33,986 nt of DNA, from the NCBI GenBank assembly GCA_030746775.1, contig JASLLZ010000023.1:1-33986 (forward strand). Reading direction: 5' to 3'. The notes beneath the pieces were generated by a model. The model did not search any database. It was given only the letters and a program-made list of their open reading frames with translations, and was not told the origin of the DNA. Below are positions 8,108-15,716 of this stretch, in pieces. This DNA comes from Rhodospirillales bacterium (GTDB taxonomy: Bacteria; Pseudomonadota; Alphaproteobacteria; Rhodospirillales; JASLLZ01). Each line of letters opens with the position of its first letter. The stretch's first letter is position 1. Position numbers and translations under genes: made by a program.

Positions 8108-8245
8108 ATGCTCCGAAACTTGATTCAAGGAGAAACGGTTTCGGTCGATACGGTCGCCCGAGATGTCTATGGACGCTCGGTAGCGAATGTGAAGGTGGGT
8201 CGCACGTCCGTTAACAAGGCGATGCGGGACAAGCTCGGGAAGTGA
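8108..8245 (+). pseudogene. C-terminal remnant of a staphylococcal-nuclease-like (SNase/thermonuclease) domain
   Basis: Forty-five codons from 8108 read MLRNLIQGETVSVDTVARD, then VYGRSVANVKVGRTSVNKAM. This follows the later strands of SNase domains, where the pattern is LI.G..V.V....D.YGR..A.V.V....VN..M. The N-terminal half with the first catalytic residues is absent. The TGA at 8243-8245 stands where an aromatic residue is expected, and the in-frame codons beyond it read AVVDTHP, a plausible continuation. Hence this is a fragment with an in-frame stop, not a working nuclease. Confidence 0.45.
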
Positions 8246-8352
8246 GCCGTGGTCGATACCCACCCGGCATCAAGAAAAGGGGCGTCATAGGCCGTCATGG
8301 AGGCTCTTTATGCGGGTCGGGATGGCCTCCACCTTTACCTGGTACGTCAAAC

Positions 8353-8372
8353 TGGTACAGTACGCTGTACCA
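8353..8372. repeat. Perfect inverted repeat, 8-bp arms
   Basis: TGGTACAG (8353-8360) and CTGTACCA (8365-8372) flank TACG. A near copy of one half-site (GGTACG) occurs at 8341. The repeat lies in the gene-free stretch 8246-8552. It could be an operator-like site or part of the end of a lost mobile element. Confidence 0.4.
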
Positions 8373-8396
8373 CATGGAGGTGGGACGGAGACTAAG

Positions 8397-8414
8397 CCCT
8401 TGATAACTCAAGGG
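8397..8414. repeat. Perfect inverted repeat, 7-bp arms
   Basis: CCCTTGA (8397-8403) and TCAAGGG (8408-8414) flank TAAC, only 24 bases after the 8353-8372 repeat. No T run follows, so an intrinsic terminator is unlikely. The pair of repeats precedes the tRNA-end-like sequence at 8435. Confidence 0.4.
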
Positions 8415-8434
8415 TCATGAAAATGGCGTTCTTC

Positions 8435-8451
8435 TCCCCCTGGGGACGCCA
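8435..8451 (+). other. 17-mer resembling a tRNA 3' end, possible attachment-site remnant
   Basis: TCCCCCTGGGGACGCCA closely matches the last bases of tRNA-Glu-type genes (CCCC-T-A-GGGGACGCCA in E. coli), including a terminal CCA, but no tRNA body precedes it. Integrating elements often leave a copy of a tRNA 3' end at their distal boundary. That reading is inference from one short match. Confidence 0.25.
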
Positions 8452-8552
8452 ATCATTTCCGCCATTCTTGCGGCCGCGCCCGTGAACCGACATATTATCC
8501 GGCGCGCCGTTGGGCATCGATTGTTCGCACCTGGGACGTAGTCGATGCGAGG

Positions 8553-8711
8553 TCACGAAGGTTCGCGGCCGAAAAACAACTTGGCGGATACCACGATCAC
8601 CACGGCCATCGTAGCGACGGCGAGGTAGGGATCACCATACGGCAGTGGCTCGAAAAGTCCGCTCCACCATCGCCATAGGGTGTGAACCGCATCCTGGAAT
8701 GTGTAAAACAT
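8553..8711 (-). CDS. Small single-pass membrane protein (52 residues)
   Basis: ATG at 8711, preceded by AAAGGAAAA at good spacing, opens 52 codons ending at TGA 8553-8555. The protein starts MFYTFQDAVHTLWRWWSG, an aromatic amphipathic stretch. It continues through an acidic/Pro turn to one membrane helix, PYLAVATMAVVIVVSAKLFF (29-47), and ends GREPS. The strong ribosome site and clean membrane segment support translation. No family is recognised. The likely topology is N-out/C-in or the reverse, undetermined. It sits alone, divergent from the dioxygenase gene. Confidence 0.5.
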   Translation of the reverse strand: MFYTFQDAVHTLWRWWSGLFEPLPYGDPYLAVATMAVVIVVSAKLFFGREPS

Positions 8712-9026
8712 GGCGCTTTTCCTTTCGGCAACTCCGCTGCCATAGCAAATGCCTTAGGCCGGTCGTTTTGCGTCCCACCGTTTCCGGTGGTTTGCCCTTT
8801 CGTGGGAATCTGAACGGTCCGCGATCACAGTGCGGTATGGGACCGACAGTCCGCGAAAGCCCATCTTGACAATAATAAACCGAGGCAGCGGTGAAAGTAA
8901 CGGCCGTCACTCTCCACAAGGTGCCACCGAACGCGAGCCCGTTTCCGGCCGCGAGGGTTGCGCGAAGCCGTGGTTGTTTGGCACTCTCTTGGACACCTTC
9001 GCGGCGCGGGCGGAAGGAAGGTTCGA
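8712..9026. other. Intergenic stretch upstream of the dioxygenase gene
   Basis: About 315 bases without a convincing gene. CCACCG and CGGTGG at 8777-8792 form a 6-bp hairpin around TTTC. A short plus-strand frame near 8970-9026 reads KPWLFGTLLDTFAARAEGRFE, faintly like the middle of lyase-family proteins. Promoter elements for the gene at 9027 could not be assigned. Confidence 0.35.
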
Positions 9027-9872
9027 ATGGCCATCGGGATCGAGCCCCTGACGGACTTCATCGGCGCGCGGGTCCAGGGCATCGACATGGGCGATCGCCT
9101 GGACGCCGACACCGTGGCGCGCCTGCGCGCCGCCTGGCTGCGATACGGCGTCTTGGTCTTTCCGCGCCAGACGGAGTTGACGCCAGAGCGCCACATCGAA
9201 TTCACGCGCCAATTCGGCGAGCCCGTTTCGATCACCCTTAAGCAATACGACCTTCCCGACTATCCGGAGATCGTCGTGGTTTCCAACCTCAAGAAAGACG
9301 GCAAGCCCGTCGGGGTGCCGCTGGCCTATACCTGGCACACCGACGGGCAGCACTTCCGCGAGCCCGTTTGGGGCTCGCTCCTGTGGGGCAAGGAAGTGCC
9401 GCCCGAGAAAGGCGACACCCTGTTCGCCAACATGGCCCTGGCCTATGACGAACTGCCCGAAGCGACCAAACGGCGGATCGACGGCCTCAAGGTCCTCCAC
9501 AGCCGGATCCGGGTCTATCCCATCCATTACCCCGATCGCCGCCCCATGACCGATGACGAGAAAGCGACCATGCCCGACGTCGTCCAGCCCCTGGTGCGCA
9601 CCCACCCCGAGACCGGACGTAAGGCGCTATACCTGAAGGGCAACGCGGGGTGGGAGATCGTCGGCATGCCGCGCGACGAGGGGCTGGCGCTGCTCGACGA
9701 ACTGGAAGCCTTCGCCACCCGCCCGGAACGGGTCTACGCCCATCACTGGCAACAGGGCGACGCGGTTTTCTGGGACAACCGGTCGACCATGCATTCGGCG
9801 ACGCCTTATGACATGTCACGACACCGGCGCGTCATGCACCGCACGACCATTGCCGGCGACGTACCCTTCTGA
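9027..9872 (+). CDS. TauD/TfdA-family 2-oxoglutarate-dependent dioxygenase
   Basis: A 281-residue non-haem Fe(II) oxygenase. The iron triad is visible as HTD at 104-106 and a distal His256 (STMHSATP). The following RRVMHRTTI (267-275) supplies the arginine for the 2-oxoglutarate carboxylate. The N-terminal IGARVQGID and YGVLVFPRQ stretches are typical of the TauD fold. The ATG at 9027 is chosen over in-frame upstream starts because GGAAGGAAGG (9011-9022) precedes it and the protein then has family length. Members oxidise sulfonates such as taurine, 2,4-D-type acids or other organic acids with 2-oxoglutarate and O2; here the substrate is unknown. Its stop overlaps the start of the sirtuin frame. 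Confidence 0.88.
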   Translation: MAIGIEPLTDFIGARVQGIDMGDRLDADTVARLRAAWLRYGVLVFPRQTELTPERHIEFTRQFGEPVSITLKQYDLPDYPEIVVVSNLKKDGKPVGVPLAYTWHTDGQHFREPVWGSLLWGKEVPPEKGDTLFANMALAYDELPEATKRRIDGLKVLHSRIRVYPIHYPDRRPMTDDEKATMPDVVQPLVRTHPETGRKALYLKGNAGWEIVGMPRDEGLALLDELEAFATRPERVYAHHWQQGDAVFWDNRSTMHSATPYDMSRHRRVMHRTTIAGDVPF

Positions 9873-10657
9873 GCGCGCATCCCTCATCCGTCGATGCGCT
9901 CCGGCGCCTCCTCGAAGGTGCCGGGCGCGCCGTCGTCTTCACCGGCGCCGGCATCTCGACCGAGTCGGGCATTCCCGATTTTCGCAGTCCGGGCGGCATT
10001 TGGGACAATAACCGACCCATCGAATTCCAAGATTTCATGGCTTCCGCCGAGATGCGACGCGAAGCCTGGCGGCGCAAGTTCGCGACTCAAGAAACCATCG
10101 AGCGGGCCAAGCCCAACCGGGGTCACCGTGCCGTCGCCGAGCTGGTTCGCCGCGGCACCGCATCAAGCGTCATCACCCAGAACATCGACGGGCTGCACCA
10201 GATATCGGGGGTGGCGGACGACCGGGTTATAGAACTGCACGGCAACACGACCTACGCCCATTGCCTCGATTGCGGTTTGCGCCACGAGTTGGAACCGATT
10301 CGCCGGGCTTTCCTGGCCCGAGAGACCCTGCCCCTATGCCGCGACTGCGGGGGCACGGTCAAGACGGCGACGATTTCCTTCGGTCAGGCGATGCCCGAGG
10401 ATGCCATGCGCCGCGCCGAGGAAGAGACCCTGGCTTGCGATTTGTTCCTCAGCATCGGATCGTCGCTGGTCGTCTATCCCGCCGCCGGACTGCCGATCAT
10501 GGCCAAGCGCAACGGTTCCCGGCTGGTCATCCTCAACCGCGACCCGACGGAACTCGACGTTATCGCCGACCTGGTGCTCAATCTTGAGATCGGCGATACC
10601 CTGGCGGCGGCGGTGAGGTTGGAAGAACTGGGCGCGGCGGCAACGCCATCCAAGTAA
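9869..10657 (+). CDS. NAD-dependent protein deacylase, sirtuin (CobB-like), apparent non-ATG start
   Basis: A sirtuin of about 262 residues. The NAD-binding motif [20 protein letters not shown] (24-43), TQNIDG, catalytic His124 (LHGN) and a Cys4 zinc site (132, 135, 157, 160) are complete. It removes acyl groups from lysines using NAD. The first ATG in frame (10037) would delete the NAD site. Between the upstream in-frame stop (9809-9811) and the motif there is no ATG, GTG or TTG. The CTG at 9869 overlaps the dioxygenase stop as CTGA, mimicking the common ATGA coupling, and gives the expected length. I infer a CTG start with translational coupling; a sequencing error in an ATG is the alternative. 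Confidence 0.85.
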   Translation: MSAHPSSVDALRRLLEGAGRAVVFTGAGISTESGIPDFRSPGGIWDNNRPIEFQDFMASAEMRREAWRRKFATQETIERAKPNRGHRAVAELVRRGTASSVITQNIDGLHQISGVADDRVIELHGNTTYAHCLDCGLRHELEPIRRAFLARETLPLCRDCGGTVKTATISFGQAMPEDAMRRAEEETLACDLFLSIGSSLVVYPAAGLPIMAKRNGSRLVILNRDPTELDVIADLVLNLEIGDTLAAAVRLEELGAAATPSK

Positions 10658-10662
10658 ATTTT

Positions 10663-11751
10663 CTATCCAAGGTGCTGCTCGGCGACAACCCGTTCCTTGG
10701 GAAGGCACACGGTCACCGTCGTGCCCACCCCCTCCGTGCTTTCGATTCTCAGCTCCCCGCCGTGCAGTTTCACCAGACTGTTGGTCAACGACAGCCCAAG
10801 GCCGCCCTCGGCGTGGGTGCGGACAAAAGCTCCCTCCGCTTGACCGAAACTTCTGAACGCCGTGGATATTTCCTCCTTGGTCATGCCAATGCCCGTATCG
10901 GCGACGGCAATGTTGAACGAACCCTCGCCATCAAGCTCGGCTTCGACCGTCACCTTACCCCCCCGTGGCGTGAAATTGACGGCATTTGACAGCAGGCTGA
11001 GTAGGATCTGCTTGATCCGGCGCTCGTCGGCGTGGACGCGGGGCAGGTCGGGCCCTTCGGCGTTCGACAGGCTCACATTCGCGGCTTTGGCCAAGGGGCC
11101 GATCAGGCGCAGTGAAAGTTCGATAACCTCGGTTACGTCCAGGCTGTCCTCGCGCAGAACAAGATCACCGGTCTCGATGGCGGATATGTCGAGGAGGTCG
11201 TCGACCAACTCCAGAAGGTAATGGCCCGAGGTGTGAATATCGTTGATGTAGCGGGCATAATGATCGTGATCCAGGGGGCCGAATGCCTGTTCCTTGATGG
11301 CATGGGTGAAGGCGACGATGGCATTGAGCGGCGTGCGCAACTCGTGGCTCATGTTGGCCAGGAGGTCCGACTTGGTCCGGTTGGCGATCTTGGCTTGTTC
11401 CCCGACCACCAGGGTGCGGACTTCGGCGCGTTTGTGATAGACGACCAGAGCCGCCGCCGTCCAGATGGCGAACAGGGCCAGCCCGCGATTGGTCACAACA
11501 ATCCACGGCACGCCGGCCGGCGGTGACAAGACGTAACCGAGTCCGGTAAGTCCCGTGGCCGCAAGCGCCACCACGAGCGTGAATCGCGGACTGGGATGCC
11601 ACACCCCGATCAGCACGACCACGATATAAGGGATTCCGCCGGCAACCCCCAGTGGCAAGGATAAATCGATGGCGAATATCAGGGCCGCGAGGGCGGTGGC
11701 GATAAGATGCAACTTTAACAAACGTCCCCCAGCCAACCAAAAACGGGGCAC
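10663..11751 (-). CDS. Membrane sensor histidine kinase
   Basis: A 362-residue kinase. Residues 10-105 hold about four membrane helices with very short loops and no periplasmic sensor domain. The HisKA domain has the H-box NMSHELRTPLN with phospho-accepting His136. The HATPase domain shows the N-box (LLSNAVNFTP, Asn256), the G1 box DTGIGM (285-290) and the G2 box GGLGL (316-320). The start is a GTG at 11751; the next ATG would fall inside the H-box. No response regulator is adjacent, so the partner is elsewhere, although a stand-alone HPt protein lies at 32887. It converges on the sirtuin gene with five bases between stops. With only membrane helices for input, it may sense membrane state or a partner protein. 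Confidence 0.88.
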   Translation of the reverse strand: MPRFWLAGGRLLKLHLIATALAALIFAIDLSLPLGVAGGIPYIVVVLIGVWHPSPRFTLVVALAATGLTGLGYVLSPPAGVPWIVVTNRGLALFAIWTAAALVVYHKRAEVRTLVVGEQAKIANRTKSDLLANMSHELRTPLNAIVAFTHAIKEQAFGPLDHDHYARYINDIHTSGHYLLELVDDLLDISAIETGDLVLREDSLDVTEVIELSLRLIGPLAKAANVSLSNAEGPDLPRVHADERRIKQILLSLLSNAVNFTPRGGKVTVEAELDGEGSFNIAVADTGIGMTKEEISTAFRSFGQAEGAFVRTHAEGGLGLSLTNSLVKLHGGELRIESTEGVGTTVTVCLPKERVVAEQHLG

Positions 11752-11774
11752 GGCAATAACGAGACACCCGTCTT

Positions 11775-11780
11775 ATTATA
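11775..11780 (-). promoter_or_regulatory. Possible -10 element (TATAAT) of the histidine kinase gene
   Basis: Read on the minus strand, 11780-11775 is TATAAT, 23 bases before the GTG at 11751, within a locally AT-rich stretch. No good -35 hexamer lies at 16-18 bases, so this is tentative. If used, the leader would be only about 15-18 bases. Confidence 0.25.
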
Positions 11781-11955
11781 CGACTTACAGAATAGTATAT
11801 GTGAGGCAAGGGCCGATGCGGAACAATACGATAATCGTCCCCCGGGGCGCGGCGCTTGTGCTGATCCGCCCGTTCGCGGCCGCGAACCCGTATGGCAATT
11901 CGCGGCGAGGCCGCTACACTGGCGCCCTGGCATCAAGACCGATGAGGAAACCCGA

Positions 11956-12642
11956 ATGTACTTGATCAACGATATGCCGCCACAGGTCGACCCTGGATTG
12001 CTCGGTCTGCTGGCCCAGTGCCGCACGGAAACCATCGGCCACCATCGACACTGGGGCTTCGTTCATGGCGACATCAAGGCCGTGATGGCGGAACGCACCA
12101 TCGTTGGCACGGCGGTTACCGTGGTCTGTCCGGGCCACGATATGGGAATGGTGCCCCACGCGATCGGATCCGTACGCCCGGGCGACGTCCTCTTCATCGA
12201 CCGGCTGGGCGACGATCACAATGCCTGTTGGGGCGGCGGCACGACCCTAGCGGCGCAGATCGCCGGCGCGGTGGGTGTGGTCATCGACGGACGGGCGACC
12301 GGCACGTCGAAATTCCGGGAATACGACCTGCCGGCCTGGATTCGGGGATATTCGCCGGTTGGCGGCCACCCTTACGCCATGGGCGGTGCCATCAACATCC
12401 CGGTCTCGGTGGGCGGCGCGGTGGTGCTGCCGGGGTATGCCGTTCTCGGCGACGAAAGCGGGGTCCTGGCGCTGCCGCCGGAGGACGTCCGCTACCTAGC
12501 CGAAATGGCGATCAAGAAACAAGACGGCCAGGCCGAGGGATTGGACAAGATGCGCGCCGGACTGAAGCCGGGTGACCGGCTGGGGATCACCGAACAAATC
12601 CTGGCCGGCGCCGCCCAGGCAAGAGCGGCGCGAAGGGTATAG
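11956..12642 (+). CDS. RraA-like / HMG-aldolase-family protein, atypical active site
   Basis: A 228-residue protein of the RraA/4-hydroxy-4-methyl-2-oxoglutarate aldolase family. It has the GDVLFID stretch (76-82), a Gly-rich WGGGTTLAAQIAGAVGVVIDG core (92-112) and a VLGDESGVLALPPE end motif. Family aldolases use an Arg-Asp pair a few residues after the DG; here that position reads TG (115-116, in DGRATGTSK). The usual catalytic and metal-binding residues are therefore missing or displaced. GAGGAAA before the ATG at 11956 supports the start. It precedes an MFS gene by about 40 bases, so a transport-coupled catabolic role, or a regulatory role as in true RraA proteins, are both possible. Confidence 0.75.
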   Translation: MYLINDMPPQVDPGLLGLLAQCRTETIGHHRHWGFVHGDIKAVMAERTIVGTAVTVVCPGHDMGMVPHAIGSVRPGDVLFIDRLGDDHNACWGGGTTLAAQIAGAVGVVIDGRATGTSKFREYDLPAWIRGYSPVGGHPYAMGGAINIPVSVGGAVVLPGYAVLGDESGVLALPPEDVRYLAEMAIKKQDGQAEGLDKMRAGLKPGDRLGITEQILAGAAQARAARRV

Positions 12643-12685
12643 GCAGGGCGCGAGGCCGCGTCCCGTGACCCGGGATCAGCCCGCT

Positions 12686-13936
12686 ATGCCGGGTACCACC
12701 ACGCCCAATCCCTATCGTTGGATGATGTTGGCGGGGGTGTGGCTGGTTTATTACTGTTTCGGCCTGCAGACGGCGGCGATGGCGCCCCTGGTCAAGCCCG
12801 TGACCGACGACCTGGGGCTCAGTTATTCGGCCATGGGCGCGGTGCTTGGCGCCTGGCAGTTGGTCTATATCGCAACGGCGCTGCCCTGCGGCGCCTTCCT
12901 CGACCGGGTCGGGCTCAGACGGGCCCTCTTCCTGTCGGCCGTCATCATGGCGTCTTCGGGGATGCTGCGCGCCCTGGCCGTCGATCATCTGACCTTGTTC
13001 CTGGCGGTGGCGTTATTCGGTTTCGGCGGACCGCTGATCTCCATCGGCGCGCCCAAGCTGATCAGCCAATGGTTCGCGGGCAAGGAGCGCGGCCTCGCCA
13101 TGGGCCTCTACATCACGGGGCCGTCGCTCGGCAACATCACGGCGCTGGCGCTGACCAACAGCGTCATGATGCCCCTGGCCGACGGCAATTGGCGCGCCGT
13201 CCTGTCCACCTATGCCGCCTTCGCCCTTGGCGCCGGCATGGTATGGCTGGCCATCAGCTCTCACCAGGCCAATCGGAAGATGGAAGCGACGGTGGACGCC
13301 CGGCCCAAGCAGAATCAGGTGCAGGTTTTTTCCGCTCTCCTTCGTTTGCGTCCCGTGCGCATCGTACTCTTAATGAGCATTGGCATATTCTTCTTTAATC
13401 ACGCCCTCAACAGTTGGCTGCCCGAGATCCTGCGCAGCGGCGGAATGGATGCCACGAGTGCCGGCTATTGGTCGTCGGTCCCGACCGCGATGGGTATCAT
13501 CGGGGCCCTCCTCATTCCCCGCTTGGCAATACCGAGCAGGCGCCTTTTCATCTTGTTCGCACTGTTCGTCGGCGCCGCGGCGGCGTCCCTGTTACTGCAA
13601 AGCGGCGCCGGGCTTCCGCTCGCCGTCGGCCTCACCCTCCAGGGCTTGGCGCGCAGTTCCATGATGACCGTCTCGGTGCTTGTCCTGATGGAAACGCGGG
13701 ACGTGGATTCACGCAACATGGGCGCGGCCGGCGGGCTGTTCTTCTCGGCCGCCGAGATCGGCGGCGTGCTGGGGCCGCTGACCATCGGTTCCCTGTCCGA
13801 CCTGACGGGAGGGTTCACCGCCGGACTTTATCTGCTGACCGGCATTTGCGTGGTCTTGATGGCGCTTCTGTGGGTGCTGCGCGGTGAAAGCGGTACCAAG
13901 GATCCGGCGGGCGACGATCACCGAGGCGGCGGCTGA
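12686..13936 (+). CDS. Major facilitator superfamily transporter
   Basis: A 416-residue transporter with about 12 membrane helices, preceded by a short MPGTTTPNPYRW tail. The loop between helices 2 and 3 reads GAFLDRVGLRRALF, a form of the MFS motif G-x3-D-x2-G-R/L-R-R. ATG at 12686 is preferred; GTG at 12665 in the same frame would add seven residues. Many hits of this type are annotated as CynX/NimT-like or organic-anion exporters, but the substrate cannot be assigned. It follows the RraA-like gene closely and its 3' end overlaps that of the next MFS gene by 19 bases. Confidence 0.8.
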   Translation: MPGTTTPNPYRWMMLAGVWLVYYCFGLQTAAMAPLVKPVTDDLGLSYSAMGAVLGAWQLVYIATALPCGAFLDRVGLRRALFLSAVIMASSGMLRALAVDHLTLFLAVALFGFGGPLISIGAPKLISQWFAGKERGLAMGLYITGPSLGNITALALTNSVMMPLADGNWRAVLSTYAAFALGAGMVWLAISSHQANRKMEATVDARPKQNQVQVFSALLRLRPVRIVLLMSIGIFFFNHALNSWLPEILRSGGMDATSAGYWSSVPTAMGIIGALLIPRLAIPSRRLFILFALFVGAAAASLLLQSGAGLPLAVGLTLQGLARSSMMTVSVLVLMETRDVDSRNMGAAGGLFFSAAEIGGVLGPLTIGSLSDLTGGFTAGLYLLTGICVVLMALLWVLRGESGTKDPAGDDHRGGG

Positions 13937-15156
13937 AGCTCCATGCGCAGATAGAAGACGGCGAAGAGCAGAATCGCCGACAACAAAAGCCCGATGCCCA
14001 TCAGGGCAATCGCTTCGATGGTGACGCCCCAGTCGATCAGCCACCCAAATGTCGCCGGCGATACCGCGACCGCAAGCATAACCAGGGCCTGAACCGTCGA
14101 GCGAATCGCTCCCAAGTGAGCAACGCCGTAAATCTCGGCCCAAACCGCGTTGATGGCGACGGTCCTGGCGCCTGTGCTCATGCCTCCCAAAACCATGTAC
14201 ACGAAGGCCACGGAGGGATGGTCGAAAAAGGCAAGCGCCAACAGCGCGAACACCAGGGGCAAGATGTAATAAGGCAGAAGGCGCGTCGCGCCGAATTTGT
14301 CAATCAGCGGTCCCGACAGCAGGGAAACAAATACGCGCGCGACGGCGAAACCGAAGAAGCCCATTGCCCACAAGGACAGGGTCCATCCCTTGGATTCCAC
14401 AAGGTGGACCTGATGAAAAAAAAGTCCCGCCATGATGATCGGCGGAAACAGGACGGAAGGAAGTATCAGATAAAAGCGGGGATCGCGCACGACCTCGCGT
14501 CTGGACCATTGGCGGGTCTTGGAAGCCGTCGGCGCACGGTTGGCGGACAGCCGGTCCAACAGTCTTTGGTGTCGCGCTTTTTGATCCCTAAGCAACCACA
14601 AAACAAGCGGAATCAGGACGATGGCGAACACGATCCCCATCGACATCCATGTTCCGCGCCATCCCAGGGCGGCGATCAATAAGACGACCAAGGTTGGGAA
14701 GATCGCTTCGCTCAGGGGCTGGCCGATCGCGGTGACGGCCAGCGCCCGGCCACGGCCGGTGTCGAAATAGCGCACCATCGAGGTCCCCACCGTGTGGTTC
14801 ATGAGCCCCGGTCCGGCTAGACGCAGCAATAGGATTGCGGCGAACAAAAAGAACACATTCGGTGCCCAGGATATAAGAAGAGAGCCAACCACCAGCAGGG
14901 CGCAAACCAACGAGCTGTAGAGACGAAGATCCATCTGATCGATCTTGCGGCCCAGCCACACGATACCGGCCGCGCCGACCAGGTTGGCGATGGAATAAAT
15001 GTTTCCGAAATCGCCGTGGGAGAGGCCGAACTCGGCGCGGATCTCGCCGCTGAACAGGGAGATCATGGGAGTGGTGCCGAAACTGCCGAAAAACGTCATC
15101 AGGAAACCGAAGGCTAGAAAGCGCCGGTTATCGATGATGAACATCACGTATTTCAT
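13918..15156 (-). CDS. Major facilitator superfamily transporter
   Basis: A 412-residue transporter with about 12 membrane helices. The frame is open upstream to 15405, but the protein should begin at the ATG at 15156 (MKYVMFIIDNRRFLAFGF). There the first helix starts, and GGAAAAG precedes it. Helix 2-3 loop: GRKIDQMDLRLYSS. The central loop is long and basic (QKARHQRLLDRLS...). It resembles monocarboxylate-type or uncharacterised MFS permeases; no substrate can be named. It is convergent with, and overlaps by 19 bases, the previous MFS gene. The two are only distantly alike, so this is not a recent duplication. Confidence 0.8.
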   Translation of the reverse strand: MKYVMFIIDNRRFLAFGFLMTFFGSFGTTPMISLFSGEIRAEFGLSHGDFGNIYSIANLVGAAGIVWLGRKIDQMDLRLYSSLVCALLVVGSLLISWAPNVFFLFAAILLLRLAGPGLMNHTVGTSMVRYFDTGRGRALAVTAIGQPLSEAIFPTLVVLLIAALGWRGTWMSMGIVFAIVLIPLVLWLLRDQKARHQRLLDRLSANRAPTASKTRQWSRREVVRDPRFYLILPSVLFPPIIMAGLFFHQVHLVESKGWTLSLWAMGFFGFAVARVFVSLLSGPLIDKFGATRLLPYYILPLVFALLALAFFDHPSVAFVYMVLGGMSTGARTVAINAVWAEIYGVAHLGAIRSTVQALVMLAVAVSPATFGWLIDWGVTIEAIALMGIGLLLSAILLFAVFYLRMELQPPPR

Positions 15157-15716
15157 GGCGCGACTTTTCCGGGGTCCATGCCTTGAGGCGCCTGGCCAAT
15201 CGATGAACGGCACCCTGCCGTCGCCTTGGCGACCCATCCTCCCGCAACCAGTATACCCGTCACCGCCCGCCCGCACACGGAACAGTGCCAAATCGTCCCG
15301 ATAGGGTCCGGGCGCCGGCTGTCCGGGGATGTGGAAGCGCCGTGAGCACGCCCCATGGTTCCCAAACTGTTGGAAAATTTCGGTTAACGTGCTTGGCGGA
15401 ATCATGTATGTAAGGGGGGCCTTGCCCTAACCCGGGCCAACCGGAACATTGGTGGCGGCGCGCTTCAAAGACGGGGAGGGTGAACACTATCCGCATTCAT
15501 CGAGACTTCGCCACACCTCGGCGACGAAGTCGAATCGACGATCGGCGGCATGCGCCGGCGTCGGCGCGCGATCAAATCCGGTCTCTGACTTCATGGTGGG
15601 CGCAACGGTTCGGCATGTCCAACATGGCAAACACGGTGGGTAAGGGTGGGGTTTTCGGGGCAGCCATGCGATCGGTTCCTGGGTTGACAATAACTGGCTA
15701 ACATTGAGGCAATTCC
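15157..15716. other. Intergenic region between divergent MFS and aprM genes
   Basis: About 560 bases. Several open frames exist on both strands but none has protein-like character or a good ribosome site. The region must hold the promoters of the sulfur operon and of the minus-strand MFS gene. I could not assign either with confidence. It is somewhat richer in simple GC runs near 15412-15435. Confidence 0.5.

Noticed and set aside
7371-8552. tRNA or other structured RNA gene in the gene-poor patch
   Set aside because: No cloverleaf with a T-loop GTTCRA was found; only the isolated 3'-end-like 17-mer at 8435.
8891-8930. Short frame starting MKVTAVTLHKVPPN, like the N-terminus of an enolase-superfamily protein
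   Set aside because: Only a dozen residues, no ribosome site, and no further similarity; likely chance.
13918-15156. The two MFS genes as a recent tandem/inverted duplication
   Set aside because: Their sequences share only generic family features and lack close identity.
15684-15689. TTGACA upstream of aprM as a -35 box
   Set aside because: It is only 28 bases from the start codon and no -10 hexamer fits between; a promoter here would leave no leader.
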